A DNA stretch of 64,000 nucleotides from Clostridiales bacterium (GTDB lineage: Bacteria > Bacillota > Clostridia > Christensenellales > UBA1242): positions 62,001 through 126,000 of the forward strand of contig SVIQ01000002.1 in NCBI GenBank assembly GCA_015069415.1. The letters are read 5' to 3'. Positions 1 to 8,806 of the stretch are shown here, in pieces; the first letter of the stretch is position 1, and each line of letters opens with the position of its first letter. The position numbers were made by a program, and so were the translations under genes. The notes under the pieces were generated by a model. It saw only the letters and a program-made list of their open reading frames with translations, searched no databases and was not told the DNA's origin.

Positions 1-2229
1 ATCTTTTAATGAATGTTCCAAAATGTAACTAGCTCTAAATTCGTTTAGGGCTTTTTCTAATTTTGCGTAAGGCATGTTTTTGTCTGCAACAAAGTTAAAG
101 TCAACTGAAACGCTTTGATACTTGCTTGTTGGGGTAATGCTAAACTTAGTCTTTTCAAGAGTAAGCATTTTTTCTAAGTCTAGTTCAAGAACCGCGAAAT
201 GTTTACGTTTGTCTATGTTGTTTACGATTGTAGGGTGTAGAATTCCCATTTCTCCAAGAATTTCTTCATTTTTAGCAATTAAACATGAATTCACTGGATG
301 ATACATTTTGTTTGAAGTTTTACCCAAGAAATCCACAGATGTGTGGAAAACGTGAGAAGAAATATATTCAACAATTTGTTTAAGTTTGAAATATAGTGTT
401 TTTTCATCTTTACTGTCGCTTGCCAAAACTACAGACAATTTTTTCTTTTCAATAGCCTGATTGTTTTCATCAAGAGAATCAACCACTCTTCCGATTTCGA
501 AAATTTGAATTTCGTTGAATTTATTTTTGTTTTCGTCTGCGATTTTGATTAAAGTTGGAGCAAGAGAACTTCTGATTCCGCTTTGGCCACTCAATGAAGA
601 ATCCATTAAATTCAAAACGCTATTTTGCTCAATTCCAACAGACTTGTTGTAATCGGCGTAGTTCCAAATGTAGCTGTGAACTTCATTAAGACCGAACAAG
701 CTTGCAAGACTATGTTTGATTTCATACTCCATTGTATGAGTAGGAAGTTGGTCAACAGGTTGAAGAGGCATGCTCATTGTTGCACTCTTAATGTTGTCGT
801 AACCGTACATTCTAAAGATTTCCTCAACTAAATCTTCTTTAATTGATACGTCTTTTGTTCCTCTGAATGATGGAACTTCGACTCTAAGTTTTCCTTGAAC
901 AAAATCTAAGATTTCCACATTGAAACCAAGACGAGTAAGTGTGTCAACGGCATCTTCTGTTGAAATTTGAACTCCACCGCGACGAGATAAGAAATCTGTG
1001 TCGATTAATATTTCATGTTTAGGGTAGTGGTAGTTGTAAACATCAGTAAGAGATGAAGTTACGTTGATTTTTGGTTCAGCTTGCTTGAGTAAGTAAACCA
1101 ATCTTTCAATTGCTGTTACACACATTTCAGGGTCAAGAGATTTTTCATATCTCAAACTTGCATCTGTAATTAGACCGATTTTTCTACTAGTTTTTCTAAT
1201 TGCAACACAATCAAAGCATGCACTTTCTAGTAATAATTTAGTTGTATTTTCGCTAATTCCTGACTTTAATCCACCTTTAATTCCGGCAATTGCAACAGGA
1301 ACTCGTTCGTCGTCACAAATAACTAAAGAATCTTTTTGGATTTCGTGATTTTCTCCTTCAAGAGTTTGCATGTTGATTTCTTTGTCTGTTTCAATGACCG
1401 TAATTCCTTTAACAATGTCGTTGTCGAATGCGTGCATAGGTTGACCCATTTCGAGCATTAAGTAATTAGTCATGTCTGCAAGAAGATTAATGTCCCTCAT
1501 TCCGCAGTAATTCAAACGAAGCTTCATTATGTCTGGAGATTTGTGAGTTAAAACATTTTCAACTGTAATAGCGCTATATCTAAAACAATTTGGAGTTTCA
1601 ACTTTAACGTTAATTGGTTGAAGTGAACTATATTTTGACAAATCTTCAGTCTTTAAAGGTTTTAATTCGCGTTTGAAAATTGCTGAAAATTCTCTTGCGA
1701 TACCATAATGACCCCAAAGGTCAGGGCGATTAGTTAAAGACTTGTTGTCAATTTCAATTAAATAGTCATCTACTGGTAAAATTTCTTTAATGCTTTTACC
1801 TACCGGAAGAGATGAGTCTAATTCGACAATACCACTTTCATCAGATTCGATTCCTAATTCATTTCCACCACAACACATTCCGAAACTGTCAACGCCTGCA
1901 AGTTTTGCTGGTTTAATTTTTAAACCTCTTACATTTCCGCCTACGCGTGCAAAATATGTTTTAAGTCCGACTCTAACGTTTGGAGCTCCGCAAACTACTT
2001 GTACGGGTTCTCCGCTTCCGTCGTTAACTTTTAAAATGTGAAGTTTTTTGCTTTCTGGATGATTTTCAACAGAAAGGATTTCAGCAACAACTACGTTTTC
2101 AATGTCGTCTCCTCTGTGTTCAACGCCTTCAATTTCTGCTGTAGACAAACCGAAACGTTTAACGAGTTCATCAACTTCAATTCCGTCAAGATTTACATAT
2201 TCTTTAATCCAATTTAATGAAATAATCAT
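1..2229 (-). CDS. pheT: Phenylalanyl-tRNA synthetase beta subunit, C-terminus cut by window edge
   Basis: Beta chain of the (alpha-beta)2 enzyme that charges tRNA-Phe in the cytoplasm. The frame is open from an ATG at 2229 to base 1, giving 743 codons against about 800 in the family, so only part of the C-terminal anticodon-binding (FDX-ACB) domain is missing. The N-terminus begins MIISLNWIKEYV and is followed by the EMAP-like tRNA-binding domain (NHPESKKLHILKV, then VVCGAPNVR near residues 65-85). The central B3/B4 and B5 regions follow, including LTNRPDLWGHYG. The Shine-Dalgarno GGAGGA overlaps the pheS stop codon, so the two genes are translationally coupled, and both lie under the upstream T-box. 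Identification is firm; the truncation is only the window border. Confidence 0.95.
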   Translation of the reverse strand, partial: MIISLNWIKEYVNLDGIEVDELVKRFGLSTAEIEGVEHRGDDIENVVVAEILSVENHPESKKLHILKVNDGSGEPVQVVCGAPNVRVGLKTYFARVGGNVRGLKIKPAKLAGVDSFGMCCGGNELGIESDESGIVELDSSLPVGKSIKEILPVDDYLIEIDNKSLTNRPDLWGHYGIAREFSAIFKRELKPLKTEDLSKYSSLQPINVKVETPNCFRYSAITVENVLTHKSPDIMKLRLNYCGMRDINLLADMTNYLMLEMGQPMHAFDNDIVKGITVIETDKEINMQTLEGENHEIQKDSLVICDDERVPVAIAGIKGGLKSGISENTTKLLLESACFDCVAIRKTSRKIGLITDASLRYEKSLDPEMCVTAIERLVYLLKQAEPKINVTSSLTDVYNYHYPKHEILIDTDFLSRRGGVQISTEDAVDTLTRLGFNVEILDFVQGKLRVEVPSFRGTKDVSIKEDLVEEIFRMYGYDNIKSATMSMPLQPVDQLPTHTMEYEIKHSLASLFGLNEVHSYIWNYADYNKSVGIEQNSVLNLMDSSLSGQSGIRSSLAPTLIKIADENKNKFNEIQIFEIGRVVDSLDENNQAIEKKKLSVVLASDSKDEKTLYFKLKQIVEYISSHVFHTSVDFLGKTSNKMYHPVNSCLIAKNEEILGEMGILHPTIVNNIDKRKHFAVLELDLEKMLTLEKTKFSITPTSKYQSVSVDFNFVADKNMPYAKLEKALNEFRASYILEHSLKD

Positions 2230-2237
2230 AATTCCTC

Positions 2238-3269
2238 CTAAACGTCCAACTTAAATTGTTTGAGCAATTTAAGATTTCCGCTGTTTAAATCTCTAATGTC
2301 GTTAATGCCGAGAGAAAGCATAACCATTCTGTCTAGTCCTAATCCGAAAGCACAACCGCTATATTTTTCTGGGTCAATACCGCCATGACGAAGTACGTTT
2401 GGATGGATCATTCCGCATGGGCAAAGTTCAATCCATCCTCCGTTTTTGCAGGTTTTGCATCCTTTTCCGTCGCAGAAAGGACATTTTACATCCATTTCAA
2501 AACTAGGCTCAGTGAAAGGGAAGAATCCTGGACGAAGTCTTACTTCTACATCTTTTTTAAATATTTTAGAAAGCATTTCTTTCATGAAATAAATCAAATT
2601 ACCAACTGAAACATCTTTGTCTACAATTACGCCCTCAAGTTGGAAGAAAGTGTTTTCATGACTTGCATCAATATCTTCATTTCTAAAGCATCTTCCAGGG
2701 AAAATTGCTCTGATTGGAGGATTGTAGTTTCTTAGAATTTTGTTTTGAGATGCTGAAGTGTGGGTTTTAAGAACTTGTCCATTGTCTAACCAGAAAGTGT
2801 CTTGCATGTCGCGGGCTGGGTGATTTTCTGGAACGTTAACAGCGATAAAGTTGTTAAATTCTGTCTCAACTTCATTTCCGTCTTCAACAACAAATCCCAT
2901 AGAAATAAACACGTCTTCAATTTGCTTTTGAATGATTGTTCTAGGATGCAAACTTCCCACAACACTCTCAGTTGGAAGAGTAATGTCAATTTTTTCAGCA
3001 CTGTTAATTTTTTCTTCAAGTTCAGCTTCCACTAAGAATGTTTCTTTTGCGTTGATTAAGCTTTCGACCTTTGTTTTTGCGTCGTTTAACATTTTTCCAA
3101 CCGCTTGTTTTTGATCATTTGGAACTTCTTTCATAAAACGGAATAGTTCAGTAATTTTTCCGCTCTTTCCTAAAAGTTCGACTTTTAAATCTTTACATTC
3201 ATTTGATTTTTTTACTGCATTAATTTTTTCGTTGCAATAAGTTAAAATTTCATTAATTCTCTCTTGCAT
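2238..3269 (-). CDS. pheS: Phenylalanyl-tRNA synthetase alpha subunit
   Basis: Catalytic alpha chain of phenylalanyl-tRNA synthetase, 343 residues, the normal length. An N-terminal coiled-coil arm (about residues 1-85) is followed by the class II core. Motif 2 is seen as FPGRCFRNEDIDASHENTFF, and motif 3 is the glycine-rich GCAFGLGLDRMVML near residue 310. An extra cysteine-rich insertion, CPFCDGKGCKTCKNGG followed by CPCG (about residues 264-286), could bind zinc. It is first in the pheS-pheT operon, 8 bp before pheT, with a T-box terminator and antiterminator immediately upstream. The start ATG at 3269 has the Shine-Dalgarno AAGGAG. Confidence 0.96.
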   Translation of the reverse strand: MQERINEILTYCNEKINAVKKSNECKDLKVELLGKSGKITELFRFMKEVPNDQKQAVGKMLNDAKTKVESLINAKETFLVEAELEEKINSAEKIDITLPTESVVGSLHPRTIIQKQIEDVFISMGFVVEDGNEVETEFNNFIAVNVPENHPARDMQDTFWLDNGQVLKTHTSASQNKILRNYNPPIRAIFPGRCFRNEDIDASHENTFFQLEGVIVDKDVSVGNLIYFMKEMLSKIFKKDVEVRLRPGFFPFTEPSFEMDVKCPFCDGKGCKTCKNGGWIELCPCGMIHPNVLRHGGIDPEKYSGCAFGLGLDRMVMLSLGINDIRDLNSGNLKLLKQFKLDV

Positions 3270-3286
3270 AAGTTCTCCTTTTTTGA

Positions 3287-3715
3287 ATTAAAAAAACTCA
3301 TCCTAACAATTAGGACGAGGGGATTCTCGTGGTACCACCTAACTTCGCGAACAAACTTCATTCTTTTTCGTTTAAAAATGAATTTTTAAACTTCAGTGAT
3401 TATTCGTTTGTTCGCTTACTCCCCATTGCGCACAAGTGCTTATGGGGACCCCGACAAACGACGACGCATTATTAGTCTTCACTTAATTCAAAAGCGCTTT
3501 ACCTCATTTGAAAAACGATTTAATTTTTGTTCATTCGCCTCATTAACATTTTTACAGTTTTGTCTGGCTTTTCTTAACGGTCAAAAGACTTTTACCAAAA
3601 AGCAACTCCAGCGTTGAAATTCAATGTGTGGTCTGAACATAAAAGTCTTTCAGTCGGTGAACTTTCTTCCTAAATGAAAACCACAATCTACTTGGACGCC
3701 TTCACAGTTTTTATT
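3287..3715 (-). ncRNA. T-box riboswitch leader (tRNA-Phe) of pheST
   Basis: A leader of about 430 nt between a sigma-A promoter and pheS. It carries the conserved T-box element (GGTGGTACCACG on the minus strand, 3328-3340) that pairs with the uncharged tRNA acceptor end. It is followed by a terminator, a stem of CTCGTCCTAA with TTAGGATGAG (about 3296-3319) and a T-run at 3288-3295. In Stem I the specifier loop reads GAAT-TTC-A, giving the Phe codon UUC at 3616-3618, which matches the downstream genes. Uncharged tRNA-Phe should favour the antiterminator and switch pheST on. Stem I boundaries are approximate. Confidence 0.93.
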
Positions 3716-3721
3716 GTTTAT

Positions 3722-3750
3722 AGTCTAAATCAATACTAAGAATTTGTCAA
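3722..3750 (-). promoter_or_regulatory. Sigma-A promoter of the pheST T-box operon
   Basis: On the minus strand TTGACA (3745-3750) and TAGACT (3722-3727) are separated by 17 bp, just upstream of the T-box Stem I. The predicted transcription start is near 3715. Confidence 0.75.
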
Positions 3751-3915
3751 GAGATTTTTTAAATTTTAAAATAAAAAAATAATTTAAGATTCCTATTTTT
3801 TTGATAAAATTCGAAAAATTAAATCGTTTTTCTTATAATCAGAAAAATTTATTAAATGCTAAAATTTGTTTGTAAAAAACATTTTATTAAAAATTTTTAA
3901 AAAATAGGAGACAAA
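3751..3915 (+). promoter_or_regulatory. spoIIE upstream region with TATAAT and a 0A-box-like site
   Basis: AT-rich spacer between the divergent pheST promoter and spoIIE. A TATAAT lies at 3834-3839. A sequence matching 8 of 10 bases of the Spo0A box consensus (ATTCGAAAAA against TGTCGAAAAA) lies at 3809-3818, about 16 bp before it. No normal -35 box sits at 17 bp. In Bacillus, spoIIE is transcribed by sigma-A with Spo0A~P bound at an off-spaced -35, so the arrangement is suggestive only. Confidence 0.35.
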
Positions 3916-6195
3916 ATGAGAAAAAACGTTAAAAAAATCAATATTTTAAAATATTTTTATATATTTTTTATTTTTTTAATTTTAGGAAATTCCAATTTGG
4001 GAGGATTAAATCCTTTTGTTTATGCTTTCCTTTTTGCTTGTCTGTTTGTTGGTTTTGATGAAAAACTGGTTGGAGTGTTTGCTTTGGTTGGAGCAATGGT
4101 TTCCAATCTAACAATGCAAAATTTGTTTATCGCATTGACGTTTGTTGCTGTTGCGTTAATTAATTTTTACATACATAAATTAATAAAACAAAGAATTCGT
4201 TTAATTACGAACTTTTTAGTTTTTCTTTTAAGTAATGTTACATATGCTGTCTATAACTACAGCGAAATTTTAAACTTAATATACTTCATACTTCTAGGTG
4301 TAATTTCTCTTTATGTTTTTACTGTTGTTTTACAAGTTGTGGAACTAAGAAAGAATTGCATAAAGTTAACCCTAGATGAAGGAATTTGTTTTTTGTTCTT
4401 AATAGGTGTTCTAGGTTCGGGAATTGCAGACGTTAACATATTAAATTTTAGTGTTACAAAATTAGCACTTGTTTTAATACTGTTTTTGACTATGGCTACA
4501 AATTATTCTGCATTAACTTATTCTGTAAGTTTGTCCCTTGCTTCGGGTGTTGCTTTATCAACTGGGTCAATTGAGATAATTGCTGAAATAGCATTCTTGA
4601 TGTTAGTTAGTGGAATTTTTAAATTACCTAATAAAAATAGGATTGTTCTTGTGTCAATTTTAGGAGAGGTTTTTATTCAATACTTTTTCTTTATGAAAAG
4701 TTTTGATATGTTTTACGAAGTGTTGCCAGTAATTGTTGCAGGTGCGATATTCATTCTAATTCCTAACAAATGGTTGAATTCCTTGTCTGATTTGGTTTAT
4801 GTAAAGAGAAGTGAAATGACTAGTAGGAATTTAATCAACACGACTAGAAAAAATTTAAGAAAACGTATGGCTGAACTTAGCAATGTCTTTTTAGACATGA
4901 AACAAATACATATGGGAATGGTGAAAAAAGAATTAACAAGCGATGAACTTAAAAATATGTTTATGCGAGAAATTATGTCGTGTTGCTGTAAGGATTGTCT
5001 TGATAAAAATCGATGTACTCGTTCACTTGGATTGGATAACGCTTCAAACTTAGAAACTTTAGTAAACATTGCAATAACAAAAGGCAAAGTTACACTTCTT
5101 GATATCCCTTCTTCTCTTTCAAACAGATGTGCTAATGTTAATCAGTTGATTAATTTAATTAATCGGATAATAGACGAATATAAACAATATAAAAACATGA
5201 TGACTGATGTAAATAATGTTAAAATTTTACTCGCCGATCAGATGGGAGCGGTCTCTAGGCTTTTGCTAGATGTTGGAAAAGAAATTGACACCAATGTTAC
5301 TTTTGATATTGCGAGAGAAAATAAAATTATATCTCGCCTTCTAAGTTTAAACGTTGAATGTAAAGAAGTTTTGTTATACACAGAGAAAAACGAAGATGTG
5401 AGTGCTGTGCTAATTGTGAAAAAAGGACAAGAATTTAATCCTGTGATTGAAAAGGTACTAACCGAAACGCTTAAACTACCTATGCAAATTGTGTCAGCAC
5501 TTCCTTTTGAAGAAACAGATTATTTCACTGTGACATTAAGAAAGAAAACAAAATTTGACTGTGTGTTTGGTCTTGCTAGTTGCAACAAGTCTGGAAATCT
5601 TGAATGTGGAGATTGTCATAGTATAATAAGATTGGGTGCAGACAAATTTTTACTTGCTCTTTGCGACGGAATGGGCAATGGAAAGTCCGCACACAAAATG
5701 AGCGCTTTAACATTAGGACTAATTGAGAATTTTTACAAAGTAGGATTTGACAATGACATTATTATTGAAAGCGTGAACAAGCTTTTGTCAATAAATAATC
5801 ATGAAAGTTACTCAACATTAGATATGTGCTTAATCGATTTAAACAAGGTTACGGCAGATTTCATTAAAGTGGGAGCGCCTTTTGGGGCAATCAAAAGGGA
5901 ATCATCGTTTGAAATTGTTGAGGGTGGGTCATTGCCAATTGGAGCTTTAGACACCATTAAACCTTATATATATAGAAGCACAGTGTCAACAAAAGACATT
6001 GTCATAATGGCGACAGACGGAATAACAGATGCTTTTGAAACAAGTGAAAAGTTTGAAGAGTTTGTGTCTTCTCTTGCAAACAACAATCCGCAAACAATCG
6101 CTGAAACCATACTAAATGAAGCTTTAAGCTTAAATGAAATGAGTGCAAAAGATGATATGACAGTACTTGTCGCCAGAACTTATCTTAAGAATTAA
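3916..6195 (+). CDS. spoIIE: Stage II sporulation protein E (membrane PP2C phosphatase)
   Basis: 759 residues, slightly shorter than Bacillus SpoIIE (about 827). Residues about 10-295 are a run of hydrophobic helices (multi-pass membrane region). A middle region follows, with a cysteine-rich stretch (MSCCCKDCLDKNRC near residue 352). The C-terminal PP2C-type domain (about 555-755) shows the metal-binding motif ALCDGMGNGKSAHKMS, then VGAPFGAIKR and the second acidic motif IVIMATDGITDAF. In known sporulators SpoIIE sits at the polar septum and dephosphorylates SpoIIAA to release sigma-F in the forespore. The start has an AGGAG 6 nt upstream. The gene lies upstream of tilS, as in Bacillus, with a small regulatory module inserted. 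Identification is strong; activity in sporulation is inferred. Confidence 0.92.
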   Translation: MRKNVKKINILKYFYIFFIFLILGNSNLGGLNPFVYAFLFACLFVGFDEKLVGVFALVGAMVSNLTMQNLFIALTFVAVALINFYIHKLIKQRIRLITNFLVFLLSNVTYAVYNYSEILNLIYFILLGVISLYVFTVVLQVVELRKNCIKLTLDEGICFLFLIGVLGSGIADVNILNFSVTKLALVLILFLTMATNYSALTYSVSLSLASGVALSTGSIEIIAEIAFLMLVSGIFKLPNKNRIVLVSILGEVFIQYFFFMKSFDMFYEVLPVIVAGAIFILIPNKWLNSLSDLVYVKRSEMTSRNLINTTRKNLRKRMAELSNVFLDMKQIHMGMVKKELTSDELKNMFMREIMSCCCKDCLDKNRCTRSLGLDNASNLETLVNIAITKGKVTLLDIPSSLSNRCANVNQLINLINRIIDEYKQYKNMMTDVNNVKILLADQMGAVSRLLLDVGKEIDTNVTFDIARENKIISRLLSLNVECKEVLLYTEKNEDVSAVLIVKKGQEFNPVIEKVLTETLKLPMQIVSALPFEETDYFTVTLRKKTKFDCVFGLASCNKSGNLECGDCHSIIRLGADKFLLALCDGMGNGKSAHKMSALTLGLIENFYKVGFDNDIIIESVNKLLSINNHESYSTLDMCLIDLNKVTADFIKVGAPFGAIKRESSFEIVEGGSLPIGALDTIKPYIYRSTVSTKDIVIMATDGITDAFETSEKFEEFVSSLANNNPQTIAETILNEALSLNEMSAKDDMTVLVARTYLKN

Positions 6196-6652
6196 ATAAA
6201 TTAATTATTGTTTTGTTTTTCTTTTTCGCATATTTTAAAGTTTTATATGCTCCACTAGAATTAATGTCTTCATCAACATATGCAATCACAAAATCTACGT
6301 CGTCTACCATAAATTCATTAGATTTTGTAATACGTTGCTTGTAATGAAACTGCTCGATTTCATATGAAAATCTTTCAATATTCATGCTTTTATAAAAATA
6401 TTCATCATCTTTATTTAAATTTAAATTGGTCAAAACTAAACTGATTTTAATATGCGGATAAATTTCCCTAAGAGACAAACAAACTTTATAAGCCATTTTG
6501 TCAAACTCTCCATGAGTACCAACTAAAAATTCACAAACACCAGAATTTATTAATTTTTCTGTTTCATTATATAGGTTATCATAGATTTTGTTTGGGCATA
6601 ATCTATGACCGGCAAAAGTGCATCTTAATACGTGTGACATGTGGTAAATCAT
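6185..6652 (-). CDS. SLOG-superfamily protein (YpsA/DUF1273-like), probable nucleotide binder
   Basis: About 155 residues. The N-terminal CTFAGHRLC and the later LVGTHGEFDKMAYKV match the SLOG fold seen in YpsA/DUF1273 proteins (CxFTGHR, then GGxxGxD), predicted to bind nucleotide-derived ligands. VDDVDFVIAYVDED near residue 120 and GAYKTLKYAKKKNK near the end fit the same fold. An earlier in-frame ATG exists at 6682, but it lies inside a perfect promoter (TTGACA 6682-6687, 17 bp, TATGAT 6659-6664). The start is therefore the ATG at 6652, exactly 6 nt after the -10, or the one at 6640. No Shine-Dalgarno is present, so the mRNA is probably leaderless. It is divergent from two XRE genes and its 3' end overlaps spoIIE by 11 bp. 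The ligand and role are unknown. Confidence 0.72.
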   Translation of the reverse strand: MIYHMSHVLRCTFAGHRLCPNKIYDNLYNETEKLINSGVCEFLVGTHGEFDKMAYKVCLSLREIYPHIKISLVLTNLNLNKDDEYFYKSMNIERFSYEIEQFHYKQRITKSNEFMVDDVDFVIAYVDEDINSSGAYKTLKYAKKKNKTIINLFNS

Positions 6653-6658
6653 ATTAAA

Positions 6659-6687
6659 ATCATATAAAATCATGCATGTCATGTCAA
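6659..6687 (-). promoter_or_regulatory. Consensus promoter of the SLOG gene
   Basis: Minus-strand TTGACA at 6682-6687, a 17-bp spacer and TATGAT at 6659-6664. Six bases separate the -10 box from the ATG at 6652. One copy of the ATGCATGT repeat lies in the spacer and the other just upstream of the -35. Confidence 0.75.
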
Positions 6688-6700
6688 CTAAAATGCATGT
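6672..6700. repeat. Paired ATGCATGT direct repeats, possible operator
   Basis: ATGCATGT occurs at 6672-6679 and 6693-6700, 21 bp apart (two helical turns), each containing the palindrome ATGCAT. Both copies flank or overlap the -35 of the SLOG promoter, in the intergenic region shared with the XRE genes. A regulator bound here would sit on one face of the DNA. The XRE proteins next door are the obvious candidates; binding is inferred. Confidence 0.45.
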
Positions 6701-6783
6701 TGTGACGTAAAAATATCTTAAAATTACATTAAGTTGTCATGATATATCTGAATAGATTTATAGATTTGGATTATCATACTAGT

Positions 6784-7092
6784 ATGAAAATGAACATGAA
6801 AGAAATAGTAACAAGAATTAATTATTTTAGAAATGAGAAAAATTTAAGCGGAGCAGAGTTGAGTGGGCGTATAGGTAAAAATCAAGATTATATAAATGCC
6901 TTATCATCAAAATATTTTAATCTTCCAGTTCCCGTTTTAATGGATATATTAGAAGTTCTTGAAATTTCTCCTGTTGAATTTTTTGCTGATAATTATAGAA
7001 CATATAAATTGGATAATCACTTGTACGATACTTTGTTAAAAATGAGCAAAGACAAAAAAGAAAGCCTTTTAAAATTTATAGAAAATGAGTAA
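6784..7092 (+). CDS. XRE-family helix-turn-helix protein
   Basis: About 102 residues. The helix-turn-helix lies at LSGAELSGRIGKNQDYINALSSK (read in two helices), followed by LMDILEVLEISPVEFF, typical of Cro/C1 (XRE) domains. A short C-terminal tail ends in KESLLKFIENE. A longer reading from ATG 6739 is possible. I prefer the ATG at 6784 because the helix-turn-helix then begins at a normal distance and TATCAT (6772-6777) lies exactly 6 nt upstream, although its -35 is poor. It is followed after 3 bp by a second XRE gene and is divergent from the SLOG gene. It probably regulates that promoter or its own. Confidence 0.75.
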   Translation: MKMNMKEIVTRINYFRNEKNLSGAELSGRIGKNQDYINALSSKYFNLPVPVLMDILEVLEISPVEFFADNYRTYKLDNHLYDTLLKMSKDKKESLLKFIENE

Positions 7093-7095
7093 ATT

Positions 7096-7293
7096 ATGTT
7101 GTTTAAAGAAATATTGCAAGATATAATGAATGAATTTAATTTAAATCAAACAACATTTGCATTGAAAATAGGAGTAAAGCAATCTCAAGTAAGTGAATGG
7201 CTGAAAGGGAAAAGTAAACCAGGATATGATAATTTGAAATCAATTTGTGTCGCTTTAGGAATTTCGGCTGATAGATTATTTGATTTAGATTAG
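7096..7293 (+). CDS. Small XRE-family helix-turn-helix protein
   Basis: 65 residues, nearly all one Cro/C1-type DNA-binding domain. The recognition region is LNQTTFALKIGVKQSQVSEW, followed by LKGKSKPGYDNLKSICVAL and ISADRLFDLD, the usual end of such domains. It has no effector domain, like many phage or element repressors. It starts 3 bp after the preceding XRE gene and is followed by a terminator, so the two form one transcription unit. Confidence 0.82.
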   Translation: MLFKEILQDIMNEFNLNQTTFALKIGVKQSQVSEWLKGKSKPGYDNLKSICVALGISADRLFDLD

Positions 7294-7296
7294 TAT

Positions 7297-7327
7297 AAGC
7301 GAAGGAAAAATCTTTCGCTTTTTCTTT
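7297..7327 (+). terminator. Rho-independent terminator after the XRE pair
   Basis: Stem AAGCGAA (7297-7303) with TTCGCTT (7314-7320), followed by a T-rich tract. Confidence 0.75.
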
Positions 7328-7381
7328 GATATTGGAATTAAAAATAATAAAAAATATTTTTTACAATTTCGCCTCAACGTA

Positions 7382-7410
7382 TTGCAAAAAAATGACTTTT
7401 ATTGTATAAT
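7382..7410 (+). promoter_or_regulatory. tilS promoter
   Basis: TTGCAA at 7382-7387, a 17-bp spacer and TATAAT at 7405-7410. The leader of about 45 nt carries a good Shine-Dalgarno (AGGAGAGG). Confidence 0.8.
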
Positions 7411-7459
7411 AAAGCGAAGACAAAAAGAAATACCGTAATTTTCTTTACTAGGAGAGGCT

Positions 7460-8803
7460 ATGGAAGACGTAATTGATTTTATTAAGAAACATCACATGAT
7501 TAAATCAGGGGAAATCATTGGAGTTGCATGTTCAGGTGGAAGGGACAGCATTTGCTTGCTTCATTTCTTAAATTCTATTAAGGAGCAATTAGATTTCGAA
7601 GTGGTGGCAGTTAATGTTGACCATGGTATTAGACAAAACAGCGCATTGGATACTCAATTTGTTGTTGATTTTTGTAAACAACATGGAATTCGTTCTTACA
7701 AATTTAAAGGCGAAGCTTTAAGGGTTGCGAAAGAAGAAAAATTGACAGTTGAACAAGCAGCAAGAAAAGTTAGATATGGAATTTTTGAAACTGTAATCAA
7801 AAAAGGCTTAGTGGACAAAATTGCTCTTGCTCACCACATGAACGACCAAGCTGAAACAATTTTACTTAACATTATTCGCGGAACAGGACTCAGCGGTGCT
7901 AGAGGAATGGAGCCTGTGAGAGATGAGATTTACATTCGTCCATTTTTAAATACTGACAGAGCTGAAATTATGGCGTATTTGGACGAACATTCTCTTGAAT
8001 ATGTTGAAGACGAATCAAATCAAGACAATTCTTTTTCAAGAAACTACATTAGAAATGTTGTAATGCCAAGCATTAGAAAACATTTCGGAGTGATTGACAG
8101 AAACATTGTCAACTTTGCATCAATTTGCGCAAAAGATGATGATTACATTAATTCTCAAATTAATATGGGAACAATGATTGAAACTGCTGACACTGTAAAA
8201 ATACCGCTTTCATATTTTTACCAAGATGAAGCAATTGTTAACAGAATTTTAAGAAAAGTTTTAAGTAAATTCTCTCGTCATGACATTGAAAGTAAACATA
8301 TCAGAATTGTTAAAGATTTTGCGCTTGAATCTCAAAATGGAAATATGATTACATTACCTTTTAAAATAAAAGTTTTAAAAGAGTATGATTTTATCGTTTT
8401 TGGAAACATTAAGAAAAAGGTAGTAACTGGAGAATATCCATTTAGAAGTGGAAAACTTAAGGTGGATGGATACGGAATTATTCGTTCAACTTCTAGCAAA
8501 GTTTTAACTGAGCCTAAAATTCATCAACATATCATTGATGCGGACAGACTTCCTACAAAAGCTGTTTGGAGATTTAGAAAGGAAGGAGATGTATTCTCAC
8601 CTCTTGGTCTTGGCGGAAGCAAGAAACTTAAAGATTACTTCATTGACAAAAAGATACCTCAACGTATGCGTGGGGAAATTCCTGTGCTTGCAGTGGATAA
8701 TAAAGTTTTGATTGTTGGAGATATTGAAATTTCTGATGAAATTAAAGTTACAGACAAGACTATTCATTTCTACAAAATCAACTACGAAAAAGATTTAATA
8801 TAA
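7460..8803 (+). CDS. tilS: tRNA(Ile)-lysidine synthase
   Basis: 447 residues. This ATP-dependent PP-loop ligase attaches lysine to C34 of the CAU anticodon of tRNA-Ile so that it reads AUA. The PP-loop ACSGGRDSICLLHF is near residue 24, and VDHGIRQNSALD and LAHHMNDQAETILLNIIRGTGLSG are family hallmarks. The C-terminal TilS domain contains WRFRKEGDVFSPLG and KKLKDYFIDKKIPQRMR. The spoIIE-tilS order is conserved with Bacillus, but no hpt or ftsH follows here. A terminator follows directly. Confidence 0.95.
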   Translation: MEDVIDFIKKHHMIKSGEIIGVACSGGRDSICLLHFLNSIKEQLDFEVVAVNVDHGIRQNSALDTQFVVDFCKQHGIRSYKFKGEALRVAKEEKLTVEQAARKVRYGIFETVIKKGLVDKIALAHHMNDQAETILLNIIRGTGLSGARGMEPVRDEIYIRPFLNTDRAEIMAYLDEHSLEYVEDESNQDNSFSRNYIRNVVMPSIRKHFGVIDRNIVNFASICAKDDDYINSQINMGTMIETADTVKIPLSYFYQDEAIVNRILRKVLSKFSRHDIESKHIRIVKDFALESQNGNMITLPFKIKVLKEYDFIVFGNIKKKVVTGEYPFRSGKLKVDGYGIIRSTSSKVLTEPKIHQHIIDADRLPTKAVWRFRKEGDVFSPLGLGGSKKLKDYFIDKKIPQRMRGEIPVLAVDNKVLIVGDIEISDEIKVTDKTIHFYKINYEKDLI

Positions 8804-8806
8804 AAG

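Noticed and set aside
625-3617. Plus-strand open frames opposite pheT, pheS and the T-box
   Set aside because: They are antisense shadows without ribosome-binding sites; the minus strand reads as clear synthetase genes and a T-box.
7096-7293. Prophage repressor region
   Set aside because: No integrase, terminase, structural genes or attachment repeats are near; two XRE genes alone are not enough.
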